A stretch of DNA of 64,000 bases from Chitinophaga parva. Its GTDB lineage: Bacteria > Bacteroidota > Bacteroidia > Chitinophagales > Chitinophagaceae. The notes beneath the pieces are model-generated. The model had not been told where the DNA came from. It saw nothing but the letters and a program-made list of their open reading frames with translations, and made no database searches. The stretch spans positions 682,001-746,000 of the forward strand of contig NZ_QCYK01000002.1 of assembly GCF_003071345.1 (NCBI RefSeq), given 5' to 3'. The translations under genes were made by a program, and so were the position numbers. Shown here piece after piece: positions 46,983 to 55,343 of the stretch. Numbering within the stretch: position 1 is the stretch's first letter; each line of letters begins with the position of its first letter.

Positions 46983-47331
46983 TTTTTTGATTTTTTTATA
47001 TATAAAATCGTTTGAAAATATTAATGAATTGTCGGGTCAAAAGTTCCGTCCCAGTCTTTGTTTTGCTCCAGCTTGGTTTCTGCTCCAAGTACATTCTGTG
47101 GAATAGGTGATAACTAAAATGTTTTAGATACATCGGCAGTTTTAGTATTTTTTATAATAACTAAATAAACATAGTTAATTTTTTAATAAAAATCATAAAT
47201 CAATTAAAAAATGCTTCAATTAACCAACTTCTATAAAATTTTAATGTAACTTTGATTTTGTTTAATTATTTATTTTTATAAGTTTATCGCTGCAAGTGGC
47301 ACTATGCCATTGAACTAAACCGGAATCCTTC
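46983..47331. other. AT-rich divergent region with SusD tail and ROK promoter
   Basis: About 350 bases of strongly AT-rich DNA. It contains the SusD tail (47021-47114) and, on the plus strand, a -7-like TAACTTTG at 47247-47254 that could start the ROK gene. No well-spaced TTTG was seen. Nothing else was recognised. Confidence 0.55.
47021..47114 (-). pseudogene. C-terminal remnant of a SusD/RagB protein
   Basis: The reverse strand encodes LSPIPQNVLGAETKLEQNKD and WDGTFDPTIH before TAA. The phrase L-x-PIPQ-x-x-x ending in a polar tail is the typical C-terminus of SusD-family lipoproteins. Upstream in this frame a TAG occurs and no further homology is visible, so the rest of susD and any susC have been lost. 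It lies upstream of the oxidoreductase on the same strand. Confidence 0.7.
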
Positions 47332-48576
47332 ATGCCCAAACAAAGTCCGTACAACAAACCGCCCCTGGAGAACTTGAAAAGAGAAGGGAAAAATGGATTG
47401 AATAAAATCCAGATTTTAAAATATTTGTTCGAATCGGAAAAGGCCTCTACGCCCAATATTTGTAAAGAAGTGGGCTTAAGCGCTCCCACTGTATTGAAAC
47501 TATTAGCTGAGCTATCCAATGCCGGATGGATCGAAAAAAAAGGTGTAGGAGATTCATTTGGCGGCCGCAGACCAGATTTGGTTGGCCTGGTGCCAAAATC
47601 ATTCTTCGTGCTATGCATAGACATTGAATTGTTTATGACGCATATCGCCGTCTTTGATAATACATTGACATTGCAGGGAAATAAGGTTTCCATACCCTAT
47701 ATACTTCCCGAGAACAGGGAAAATTTGGAAAATATTCTGAAACAGGCCCAAAAACTAATTGCTTCAACCGGCATTCCCAAAAACAAATTGGTGCATGTGT
47801 GTATAAGCATGCCTGGCCTGGTTAATTCAGCAACCGGTGAAAACCTTAGTCACCTGGTTGGCAATAACGACCAGGAAGCTTTGGCAGATTATTGCAAATC
47901 TTTTTTTGGTGTACCGGTAAGTATAGAAAATGATGTAAAGACTGCCGCACTCAGTGAATTAAGATGCGGCAAAGCAAAAGGGAAGAAAAATGTGCTGGTA
48001 CTTTTAATGGATTGGGGTGTAGGCCTTGGAATTATAATGGATGGCAAGGTAAGGAAAGGAACGTCGGGCTTCTCAGGAGAAATAGGGCATATACCCTTTG
48101 CCGATAATGGAGACCTATGTTATTGCGGCAAGCATGGATGCCTTGAAACAGTTGCGTCCGGAATTGCTTTGGCAAAGATGGCAAAGGTTGGCATTGAATC
48201 GGGACAGCATTCTATTTTAAGTGAATTGAGCAACAAAGAGATTGATAAAATAGAACCAAGACTAATTGTTGAAGCGGCAAACAAGGGAGATCTGTATGCC
48301 ATCAGGCTCTTATCCAATATAGGTTCCAGTATGGGTAAAGGCATTTCTACGCTAATTCAAATTTTCAACCCCGAGTTGGTTATTTTGGAAGGAAGAATTG
48401 CTGCAGCTAAGCAATATATTACCATACCCATGTTGCAGGCAATTAATACGTATTGCATGACCCAGATACGTGAAAAAGCACAGATTGTTTCTTCCGAGTT
48501 GGGTGAATCTGCCAATCTGCTTGGTTGTGCAATAGAAAGCATTGACCAGTTTTTTGAAACATTACTGAAGGAGTAA
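47332..48576 (+). CDS. ROK-family transcriptional regulator (NagC/XylR type)
   Basis: Protein of 414 aa. An N-terminal winged helix (LNKIQILKYLFESEKASTPNICKEVGLSAPTVLKLL, about 23-58) precedes a ROK sugar-kinase-like domain with the ATP-binding and zinc motif CYCGKHGCLETVASG (about 263-277) and GEIGHIPF. Regulators of this type bind a sugar or sugar phosphate and repress a neighbouring locus. The divergent oxidoreductase/DUF1080 genes and SusD remnant are the likely targets. AT-rich codon use matches its neighbours rather than the core chromosome. Confidence 0.9.
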   Translation: MPKQSPYNKPPLENLKREGKNGLNKIQILKYLFESEKASTPNICKEVGLSAPTVLKLLAELSNAGWIEKKGVGDSFGGRRPDLVGLVPKSFFVLCIDIELFMTHIAVFDNTLTLQGNKVSIPYILPENRENLENILKQAQKLIASTGIPKNKLVHVCISMPGLVNSATGENLSHLVGNNDQEALADYCKSFFGVPVSIENDVKTAALSELRCGKAKGKKNVLVLLMDWGVGLGIIMDGKVRKGTSGFSGEIGHIPFADNGDLCYCGKHGCLETVASGIALAKMAKVGIESGQHSILSELSNKEIDKIEPRLIVEAANKGDLYAIRLLSNIGSSMGKGISTLIQIFNPELVILEGRIAAAKQYITIPMLQAINTYCMTQIREKAQIVSSELGESANLLGCAIESIDQFFETLLKE

Positions 48577-48599
48577 AACAGCCCGGCTGTATGTACCAG

Positions 48600-48720
48600 T
48601 CAGGTAGCCTGTTTACTTTTCAGGCGTGCCGCCGCTTTCATATCCTGGAAAGCCCAGTTAGCCATTGCATCAATAATGGGCCGCAGCCGCTTGCCTGGTA
48701 CGGACAAACGATAGGTTACA
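48600..48720 (-). pseudogene. HxlR-family regulator, C-terminal fragment
   Basis: The reverse strand reads VTYRLSVPGKRLRPIIDAMA followed by NWAFQDMKAA, the C-terminal winged-helix strand of HxlR proteins (compare EYHITPLGASLLPIIDAMRTWG in the intact gene at 14855). The recognition helix and N-terminus are absent; residues further upstream in the frame show no similarity. Confidence 0.65.
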
Positions 48721-48774
48721 AACGGCGGAGCCACAGGTTTCGATTTTTGGTGAGGCTTTGCCGCTAAGCACAGT

Positions 48775-49320
48775 TTACTCTTTTTCGCTTCTTTCAATAT
48801 TTAGCTGCTGGTTGTACAATACACCGGAAATGGGCAGCTCCAGTTGTATTTTTCCCAACCTGTCGCCTATATGCAGGGTAATCATGTTTTCATCCCTGAT
48901 GTTAGCGGCCCTGGAAACCAAAACGGTCTCGCGTTCCGTACCACTGGCCAGAACAGGAAAGGAAGTAATATAGCAGGGATATAAATTATAGGATTTGCTC
49001 TCATAAGGATCCTATTTTACCAATATGGGCCCTGTCAGGTAATCCTCGTTGGGATGTTGGTTCACCAGCAACAGACGCATGAAACAATTGACCCCGCTGA
49101 AATTGATACTCTCCAGTACGAAGAAAACATGGTTCTGTGTTTGCTACGCTTCTGCTACCACACCCTCCGGAGAACCTCCGCTCACCTGGAAGGAACACTG
49201 GTTTGCCAGAAACACGACGCTTCTCTTAATTACTATTTTAAAATCTTCAACCAGTTGAACTTTTTTCCGGCGCCCGCCGGCGACCTTTGCTGCATGGAAA
49301 ACATAGAAAATGTGGAGGAA
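48775..49320 (-). pseudogene. Decayed reading frame with two in-frame TAG stops
   Basis: One reverse-strand frame continues for about 180 codons from near 49320 to TAA at 48775, interrupted only by TAG at 49144-49146 and 49012-49014. Its residues look protein-like throughout (for example VSGGSPEGVVAEA, NFSGVNCFMRLLLVNQHP, SYNLYPCYITSFPVL, TLHIGDRLGKIQLELP). I do not recognise the family. The start is not visible. Confidence 0.45.
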
Positions 49321-49354
49321 TGATTGGCTTTTTTAATCATCATAAAACAACACC

Positions 49355-49702
49355 ATGAAATTACCTGAATTTGAAGAAGTGCAAGGTCCTGTACTCATGC
49401 TCAACATGCTGAAATTTAAAGACCGGAAGTATTACTTTGAAACATATCTTCCGGCCTTTCGGAAGGCTACTGAAAAATTAGGCATTAATGATGTGAAAAT
49501 CAGGTTGGCATGCAACGTAGCAGCCAGCATACTCGCGCCGGAAAGCGAAGCCTGGGATGCAATTTTACTGGTAGAATACCCCAGCGCCAGCGCATTTAAA
49601 ACAATTGCAGAAAGCGATGTCTATCGCGACATTGCCGATCCGTACCGCCTGGCAGCAACAGACACCCTGCATTTGTATATGACCACGCCGTTTGAGCTAT
49701 AA
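49355..49702 (+). CDS. DUF1330-like small ferredoxin-fold protein
   Basis: Protein of 115 aa, EVQGPVLMLNMLKFKDRKYY near the start and LLVEYPSASAFKTIAESDVYRDIADPYRLAATDT near the end, the pattern of the DUF1330 dimeric alpha-beta barrel family. No catalytic residues are known for the family. It lies 16 bases before a Crp/Fnr-type regulator on the same strand, and the two are probably cotranscribed. Confidence 0.78.
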   Translation: MKLPEFEEVQGPVLMLNMLKFKDRKYYFETYLPAFRKATEKLGINDVKIRLACNVAASILAPESEAWDAILLVEYPSASAFKTIAESDVYRDIADPYRLAATDTLHLYMTTPFEL

Positions 49703-49718
49703 ATGCTTATCTTGGCCT

Positions 49719-50294
49719 ATGCACCGGTTAATTCTGTCAAATTTTGGTATGCACATAGCACTTTCTCCTGGTGAACAGGAGAAAGTGCTTGCGTTATTGC
49801 AGCAGAAAATGGTGTCCAAACGTACCTTCCTGCTGCAACCCGGGGGCATTGACCGGCATATTTATTTTGTAAACCGGGGCTGCCTGCGCATGTTTTATAC
49901 TGACAAGGAAGGCATGGAGCACAACATCTGTTTTTATCCCGAAAACTGGTGGGCCTGTGATATCGTGAGCTTCTTTAAGGAAAAGCCGGCAGTTAACGCC
50001 ATACAGGCACTGGAAGACAGCGAGGTATACTATATGTCATTATCGCAGCTGGAAGAGCTGTTTTTTGAGGTGCCAAAATTTGAACGCTTCTTCCGTATCC
50101 TCTCACAAAATGGCTTTGACCTGTACCAGCAGCGCATCACATCCAACCTATCCCAAACGGCGGAGGAACGCTACCTCGGATTCCGGAAACTTTACCCGGG
50201 GCTGGAAAGCCGCATTGCACAAAAACACATTGCTACTTACCTGGGCATCACGCCGGCTTTTCTTAGCATGATGCGAAAAGAAAAGCGGTTGTGA
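49719..50294 (+). CDS. Crp/Fnr-family transcriptional regulator
   Basis: Protein of 191 aa from MHRLILSNFGMHIAL (an in-frame ATG 27 bases earlier overlaps the upstream gene). A cyclic-nucleotide-binding beta roll occupies about 15-115 (RTFLLQPGGIDRHIYFVNRGCLRMF), followed by a helix and a short HTH with IAQKHIATYLGITPAFLSMMRKEK. Bacteroidota Crp-like regulators of this type usually lack key cAMP-binding residues, so the ligand is unknown. Translation ends just before the palindrome at 50296. Confidence 0.88.
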   Translation: MHRLILSNFGMHIALSPGEQEKVLALLQQKMVSKRTFLLQPGGIDRHIYFVNRGCLRMFYTDKEGMEHNICFYPENWWACDIVSFFKEKPAVNAIQALEDSEVYYMSLSQLEELFFEVPKFERFFRILSQNGFDLYQQRITSNLSQTAEERYLGFRKLYPGLESRIAQKHIATYLGITPAFLSMMRKEKRL

Positions 50295-50295
50295 C

Positions 50296-50343
50296 TTTTG
50301 AAGTGCCCCCAAAAAGTTAGACACTTTTGGGGGCACTTCAAAA
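50296..50343 (+). repeat. Near-complete palindrome resembling fused IS3-family ends
   Basis: TTTTGAAGTGCCCCCAAAA (50296-50314) and its exact reverse complement at 50325-50343 are separated by 10 bases. The inner TGAAGTGCCCCCAAAAAG resembles the termini of IS3/IS150-group elements (TGA-x-x-TG-x-CCCCAAAAAGTT). It could act as the terminator of the Crp-like gene, although the T run (GGCTTTTTTT) is 6 bases further on. Confidence 0.6.
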
Positions 50344-50444
50344 AGGACGGCTTTTTTTATTCAAATAGCAATCGACTATCACTTGTAATTTCAATAATGT
50401 ACCGGCTATATTTTACAAACCGGCTAGTTCATTGCTATAAATTA

Positions 50445-51203
50445 TTAGAAGCCATACATACCACCAGACACGGAAATCTGCTCGCCGGTGATCCAGCCTG
50501 CATCATCAGAAGCCAGAAATACCGCAGCTTTGGCAATATCTTCAGGCCGGCCTCTGCGCCCAAGCGGCGTGTTGGCGATGAACATTTTTTCATAGTCGCT
50601 GCCTTCAGTGACCCCTGCACTACGGGCGCCCTCCGTATCAGTAGCACCCGGCAATATGGAATTGATACGAATGTTCCTGCCACCGAGTTCCTTTGATAAA
50701 GCGATCGTGAAGGCGTCTAATGCCGCTTTAGTTGATGAGTACAATGAGGCGCCTGGAAGAGGATATTTGCTTGCACCCGAGCTGATATTGATAATGTTGC
50801 CGCCTTTATCCCCAAACAATTTCAATGCTGCTTGTATAGTGAGTATAGGACCTAGCACATTAACGCTGTAACTCTGGTAAAAGGCGTCTGCTGATATTTG
50901 TTCTATAGGGGCGTATCCCTGTGCAACCGCGTTATTAACCAGGATATCCAGGGTGCCGAAGGCTTTTTTTGTTTCTTCAGCCAGCCTGATCACATCAGCT
51001 TCTTTTGATACATCGGCTTGTACTGAGATGGCTGTACCACCATTATCGGTGATGGCTTTTACGACCTTATCTGCATCCTCTTTACTGGAAGCATAATTAA
51101 CAACAATCTTTGCACCTGCGGCAGCAAAGTGTTTGGCAATGGCTGCGCCGATTCCTTTTGATGCACCTGTTATTATGGCTACTTTATTTTCTAACTTACT
51201 CAT
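50445..51203 (-). CDS. SDR-family oxidoreductase
   Basis: Classical short-chain dehydrogenase of 252 aa. Cofactor motif TGASKGIGAAI (about 13-23), NNA near 90, catalytic Ser in ISSGASKYPLPGASLYSSTKAAL with Tyr and Lys (YSSTK), and the C-terminal DDAGWITGEQISVSGGMYG are all intact. NADP preference is likely from the basic residue after the glycine motif. Substrate is unknown. A second SDR gene lies 61 bases upstream on the same strand. Confidence 0.92.
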   Translation of the reverse strand: MSKLENKVAIITGASKGIGAAIAKHFAAAGAKIVVNYASSKEDADKVVKAITDNGGTAISVQADVSKEADVIRLAEETKKAFGTLDILVNNAVAQGYAPIEQISADAFYQSYSVNVLGPILTIQAALKLFGDKGGNIINISSGASKYPLPGASLYSSTKAALDAFTIALSKELGGRNIRINSILPGATDTEGARSAGVTEGSDYEKMFIANTPLGRRGRPEDIAKAAVFLASDDAGWITGEQISVSGGMYGF

Positions 51204-51264
51204 CTTGAAAATTAATTTAATTATAAAATGGTATCACTGCAAACCCGTGCGGTGGTTGCGGCAA

Positions 51265-52017
51265 TTACTTAGCCAGATAGGTCATGCCCCCATCAGCAAG
51301 GAGTTCCGCACCGAGCATGAATGAAGCGTCATCGGATGCCAGGAACACCGCTATTTTACCAATGTCAGACGGTTGCCCGATCCTGCCTATCGGCATTACA
51401 CCTGCATAGTGTTTTTTTACAGCTTCAATTTGTTCTGCGGGAACAAACTTGTCAAATGCCGGCGTATCTGTTGTACCGGGTGTGATCACATTTGCTCTGA
51501 TCTTTCTATCTAAAAGATCGTTTGAGAATGCTTTTGCCAAATAGATCACCGCCGCTTTTGCAGCACCATACAGCCCGAATGAGGTGTAAGCGCGATGCGC
51601 TGCGTTTGATCCGATAAGAATTATAGAACCACCATCATTCATATAAGGCAAGGCTTTCTGAACAGTGAAGTATACACTTTTCAGGTTCAGGTCCATCGTT
51701 TTGTCATAGTCAGCTTCGCTGATATCTGCCACTGTTCCTATAGTTCCACCACCCGCGTTGGCTACGATCACATCTATTTTACCGAATTTTGCAGCTGTTT
51801 CCTTAAACATGCTATCCAGCCCGGTGGTGCTGGTTACATCCGCATTGATGGCTATAAATTCAGCCCCAAGTCGAGCAGCAGCTCCGGCTAAGGTTTCCGG
51901 GTTTCTGCCCACAATAACTCCTTTAGCCCCTTCATTTTTAAATTCCTGGGCAATGCCAAATCCTATACCACTGTTACCACCGGTAATAACTGCTACTTTG
52001 TTTTTTAATTTATCCAT
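51265..52017 (-). CDS. SDR-family oxidoreductase
   Basis: Classical SDR of 250 aa from MDKLKNKVAVITGG; 44 further in-frame codons upstream run into the promoter of the divergent HxlR gene and are rejected. It has TGGNSGIGFGIA, NAGGG near 88-92, catalytic IGSNAAHRAYTSFGLYGAAKAAV (Ser/Tyr/Lys) and DDASFMLGAELLADGGMTYL. It lies divergent from an HxlR gene 96 bases away, a widespread arrangement in which HxlR represses the SDR. Substrate is unknown. Confidence 0.92.
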   Translation of the reverse strand: MDKLKNKVAVITGGNSGIGFGIAQEFKNEGAKGVIVGRNPETLAGAAARLGAEFIAINADVTSTTGLDSMFKETAAKFGKIDVIVANAGGGTIGTVADISEADYDKTMDLNLKSVYFTVQKALPYMNDGGSIILIGSNAAHRAYTSFGLYGAAKAAVIYLAKAFSNDLLDRKIRANVITPGTTDTPAFDKFVPAEQIEAVKKHYAGVMPIGRIGQPSDIGKIAVFLASDDASFMLGAELLADGGMTYLAK

Positions 52018-52113
52018 AGTTCTAATGTTTGTGCAGCAAAGGTAGATTCCGCAGGTTATTTTTAGTAACTTTGTGCCGAAAAGTAATAGTATAACAGGTG
52101 TAACTAAGTAACA

Positions 52114-52470
52114 ATGGGTTGTAAAATCACAGCGTTCCAGGAGGAACAAAAAAAGAGAATGAGGTCTGTTCAGGATGCGATGGATGCACTTAATGGAAAG
52201 TGGAAGATCGCTATTATCTCGTCTATCTGCTGTTATGGAAAACGGAGATTTTCCGATATTTTGAATGATGTGGAAGGGGTGTCCAACCGGATGCTGAGTA
52301 AAGAATTAAAAGAACTGGAAACGAACCAGTTGATTAAACGGACTATTTTAGATACACAACCCATATCGGTGCAATATGAGTTGACAGCGCACGGCAATAC
52401 GTTACAGAATATTATCAGCAGCCTCTCGGATTGGGGTATTGTACATCGTAAGAAAATTATTGGGAAATAA
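52114..52470 (+). CDS. HxlR-family transcriptional regulator
   Basis: Winged-helix protein of 118 aa: MDALNGKWKIAIISSICCYGKRRFSDIL (about 21-48), SNRMLSKELKELETNQLIKRTI and VQYELTAHGNTLQNIISSL. It is divergent from the SDR gene at 51265, its probable target. Cys at the N-terminus (MGCKITAF) is where family sensors carry a reactive thiol. Confidence 0.9.
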   Translation: MGCKITAFQEEQKKRMRSVQDAMDALNGKWKIAIISSICCYGKRRFSDILNDVEGVSNRMLSKELKELETNQLIKRTILDTQPISVQYELTAHGNTLQNIISSLSDWGIVHRKKIIGK

Positions 52471-52638
52471 TTTGCACAAGGTCGGCTCTTAGGTTGGAAA
52501 TGCTAACATTCATATTTAGCAGTGGACAATGGACCGGAGATAGCATATCTTAATAAGTACAGCCATTAATAATTATCAGGAGCGGAATTGCTTTTTACAG
52601 ACTGAAGTGAGATAGCATGCTTCGTCTCGTTGCATCAA

Positions 52639-52800
52639 CTATCTTGTTGTATAGCCGCCATTTGCGAAGATGGCCTGGCCGGTAACCCACCAACCATCGG
52701 CAACCAGGAATTTAACTAATGGTGCGATGTCTTTAATATCAGTAAGACCACCTGGTGCAGATGCGGATTTATGGGCATTAGAAGTGGAATCATTAGGGTG
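52639..52800 (-). pseudogene. SDR-family C-terminal fragment
   Basis: The reverse strand encodes SNAHKSASAPGGLTDIKDIA and then PLVKFLVADGWWVTGQAIFANGGYTT, the last 50 or so residues of an SDR. The Rossmann and catalytic parts are missing. It directly abuts the 3' end of the AraC-type gene, so a deletion has probably removed the middle. Confidence 0.75.
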
Positions 52801-52804
52801 AACC

Positions 52805-53179
52805 TCACTGTTTTTTCTGGGCGGCCGTTCTGAACATACCCGGTGTTTCCCCGGTCCATTTCTTGAAGAATTTTGAAAAATTGGAAGCATCATATGTCAG
52901 CGTTGTGGCAATTTTTGCGATCGCCATATCGGTACCTGCCAGCAGATATTTTGCTTTGTCAATGATTTTGGCATCATAGAAATAGCAGGGATGATGTCCC
53001 TTTTCTTTTTGAACAATATGGGTCAGATGCTTGTGCGATATGGCAAGTTCACGGGCAATCTCATTGAGTTTCATAAACTCTGGCACGCTGCCACTAATAA
53101 CGTCATCAATATGTCGGTCTAAGAGGTCAAGATACTGTCTCGTTATTTCGGCGCCTCGTTTCTCATCTCTGTTTTTCAT
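52805..53179 (-). CDS. AraC-type HTH regulator lacking a sensor domain
   Basis: Protein of 124 aa that is almost only an AraC/XylS double HTH: KLNEIARELAISHKHLTHIVQKEKGHHPCYF and IDKAKYLLAGTDMAIAKIATTLTYDASNFSKFFKKWTGETPGMFR. Most AraC proteins have about 150 extra N-terminal residues, so this is either a stand-alone regulator or a truncated one. It is upstream of the SDR fragment, perhaps its former regulator. Confidence 0.85.
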   Translation of the reverse strand: MKNRDEKRGAEITRQYLDLLDRHIDDVISGSVPEFMKLNEIARELAISHKHLTHIVQKEKGHHPCYFYDAKIIDKAKYLLAGTDMAIAKIATTLTYDASNFSKFFKKWTGETPGMFRTAAQKKQ

Positions 53180-53413
53180 ATTTCATAATATTCGGCAAAA
53201 TACCGCTAAACGCCATGGTGAACTTTTCGCATAATTATTTTATATATATTGTGAAGGGCAAGGATGTTATCATCAGTCGTTTACTGGTTGTTGTAATATC
53301 GGATTGGACCGGGGCATGGGCCCAATAGTAAAATGGGACCGGGACGGCCGGTGTTCAAGGGGGTTATCAAACGTTTGATCCGATTTGATAATGCTCTGTT
53401 AATATTGAGGCTA

Positions 53414-53421
53414 TATCTTTG
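53414..53421 (+). promoter_or_regulatory. -7-like box before the sigma factor gene
   Basis: TATCTTTG fits TAnnTTTG and lies 17 bases upstream of the sigma start codon. A TTTG at the right distance is lacking, so the promoter may be weak or use another sigma factor. Confidence 0.4.
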
Positions 53422-53438
53422 CAAATCAACCGTACAAT

Positions 53439-53990
53439 ATGCCCTTCATAGAGCAATCATATTTTAGGGCCATCCAGGAAGGTGATGAAAAAGCATTTGA
53501 AGCGTTATTCACAAAGCATTACGAAAGCCTGGTGCAGTTCTCTGCAAGTTTTATCCCTGATATGAAAGAAGATGCCAGGGATATTGTGGTGGACGTATTC
53601 GCTTATCTTTGGCTGAACCGTTCCCGGTTCACTATAAAAAGATCGCTCTCTGCCTACCTGTATAGCGCTGTCCGTAACAAAACAATAGACAACTTGCGGA
53701 AGCAAAACCTGGCACCTGTAATCTTGTGCGGCGGTTTTGATGACCTTCCTCTTGCCGGAACCGAGATAGCTGACAGGAATCTATACTATAAAGAAACTGA
53801 CCGGCAGATAGCCACGTTGATAGAACTGCTGCCTACCCAGGCCCGCCTCATTTTCCGGATGAACCGGGATGAAGGGCTTAGTTATGAAGAGATTGCATCG
53901 GTACTGGAAATATCTGTGAATACTGTTAAAACCCAAATGTACCGCGCTTTGCGGTTCCTGAAGAAACAATATACCGCCTCCCATCCTTAA
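53439..53990 (+). CDS. ECF RNA polymerase sigma-70 factor
   Basis: Protein of 183 aa with region 2 (DEKAFEALFTKHYESLVQFSASF ... DIVVDVFAYLWLNRSRF) and region 4 (LLPTQARLIFRMNRDEGLSYEEIASVLEISVNTVKTQMYRALRFLKK). It matches the Bacteroidota ECF group linked to FecR and SusC. The gene is first in a sigma-fecR-susC-susD-phosphodiesterase series, so it probably drives these genes once FecR releases it. Confidence 0.94.
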   Translation: MPFIEQSYFRAIQEGDEKAFEALFTKHYESLVQFSASFIPDMKEDARDIVVDVFAYLWLNRSRFTIKRSLSAYLYSAVRNKTIDNLRKQNLAPVILCGGFDDLPLAGTEIADRNLYYKETDRQIATLIELLPTQARLIFRMNRDEGLSYEEIASVLEISVNTVKTQMYRALRFLKKQYTASHP

Positions 53991-54094
53991 TGTGATTTGT
54001 TAATAGATTGTTAATTATGATTTCCCTGTCATGATCCTTTTCTTTTAATTCGTCTTTTAGGACGAGGGCTTTTCCTTAATCTTTCAAATATTAT

Positions 54095-55120
54095 ATGCAG
54101 CTAAGTGAGCCGGAAATTTATTTGTTAATAACCAGGCATTTATCTTTCAATACAACCATTGCAGAGGATGAGTGGCTGGCAGCGTGGCTCATGGCGTCGA
54201 AAGATAACAGGCAGTTATTTGAAGAGGTCAAGGCTGTCTGGCTTTCGGCAGGTCGCCAGCATAATGGCGCTGCAGAAACGGGCAAAGCGTTCGCATCACT
54301 TAAATCCAGGTTGCAGCAGGAGGAAAGGGAATTCTTACAAGACCCTGTGCCAGCACCCCTTCGCCGCACCAAAAACACCAGGATATTTAAGATAGCCGGG
54401 TTTTCCCTGGCCGGGGCCGCAGTGGCAGCCAGCTTATTGTGGATGTTTATTGCCAGGCCTGAGATAACGCCGGGATCACGGGAGAAGACGATTGTAGCCG
54501 CGGAAAAGACTACGCTTACATTAAGTGATGGATCTATGGTGTGCCTTTCCCCAGGCAGCAGGTTGAGTTATCCGGAGGTTTTTGATGAGCAGCATCGTAC
54601 GGTGCGTCTGGATGGGCAGGCTTTTTTCAAAGTAAGCAAGAGACCCCACCAGCCCTTTACAGTGGTAAGCGGAACGTTGCTGACCGAGGTACTGGGGACT
54701 GCCTTTACCATTGCAGCTTTTCCGGACCGGGATAAAATAACGGTGGCCCTGGTAGAGGGCCGGGTAAATGTGCGTGGCGGCCATGGACAGCAGCATATGC
54801 TGCAGCCGGGAATGGAGCTGGTGTTGGATAAAAACAAGGAGCAGGTACAGGTGCGTCCGATTGGAATTAACGATAATATTACCGGCTGGATGAGCCGGGA
54901 GCTGGTATTCAATGATATTACTTTATCTGAAGCAGCGGAACAGCTGCAGGCAGTCTATGGCGTGCACCTGGTGTTTGAGAACCAGCGCGCCGCAAATTGC
55001 AGGATATGGGGCAAGTTCAGTGACCGGCCATTACCCGAGGTACTGGAAACGATCAAACTGGCCGGTGTAGCATATCAGCTGAAAGGAAAGGACTCTATTT
55101 ACATCTCGGCGAAAAAATAG
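54095..55120 (+). CDS. FecR-family anti-sigma factor
   Basis: Inner-membrane protein of 341 aa. N-terminal cytoplasmic domain of about 95 residues, one transmembrane helix (IAGFSLAGAAVAASLLWMFIA, about 97-117), then the periplasmic FecR domain (LTLSDGSMVCLSPGSRLSYP, GQAFFKVSKRPHQPFTV, LGTAFTIAAF) and a C-terminal DUF4974 module (LVFNDITLSEAAEQLQAVYGVHLVF). It should hold the upstream sigma factor and receive the signal from the STN domain of the following SusC. Confidence 0.94.
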   Translation: MQLSEPEIYLLITRHLSFNTTIAEDEWLAAWLMASKDNRQLFEEVKAVWLSAGRQHNGAAETGKAFASLKSRLQQEEREFLQDPVPAPLRRTKNTRIFKIAGFSLAGAAVAASLLWMFIARPEITPGSREKTIVAAEKTTLTLSDGSMVCLSPGSRLSYPEVFDEQHRTVRLDGQAFFKVSKRPHQPFTVVSGTLLTEVLGTAFTIAAFPDRDKITVALVEGRVNVRGGHGQQHMLQPGMELVLDKNKEQVQVRPIGINDNITGWMSRELVFNDITLSEAAEQLQAVYGVHLVFENQRAANCRIWGKFSDRPLPEVLETIKLAGVAYQLKGKDSIYISAKK

Positions 55121-55343
55121 TCATAACAGCAAATTGACGACGTTCTCTTTTTTCATGTGCAAGACATGATCAGGTATTGCATTGCCTTTAAAGAAGGGAG
55201 CTATTTACAATTTCAACAGGAACAAAAACAAGTAACAACCAGCTATCTCTTTTTTTCATGTATTGCGCATGAACAGGGAGGATATTGCCTGCATGGAACT
55301 ACCGGTATTCTTCACTATAACTTATAACAGATAGTATTTTCTT

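Noticed and set aside
55166..55327. 53-codon plus frame between fecR and susC
   Set aside because: It has a start and stop but no similarity, no clear ribosome site, and lies in the susC leader; chance is likely.
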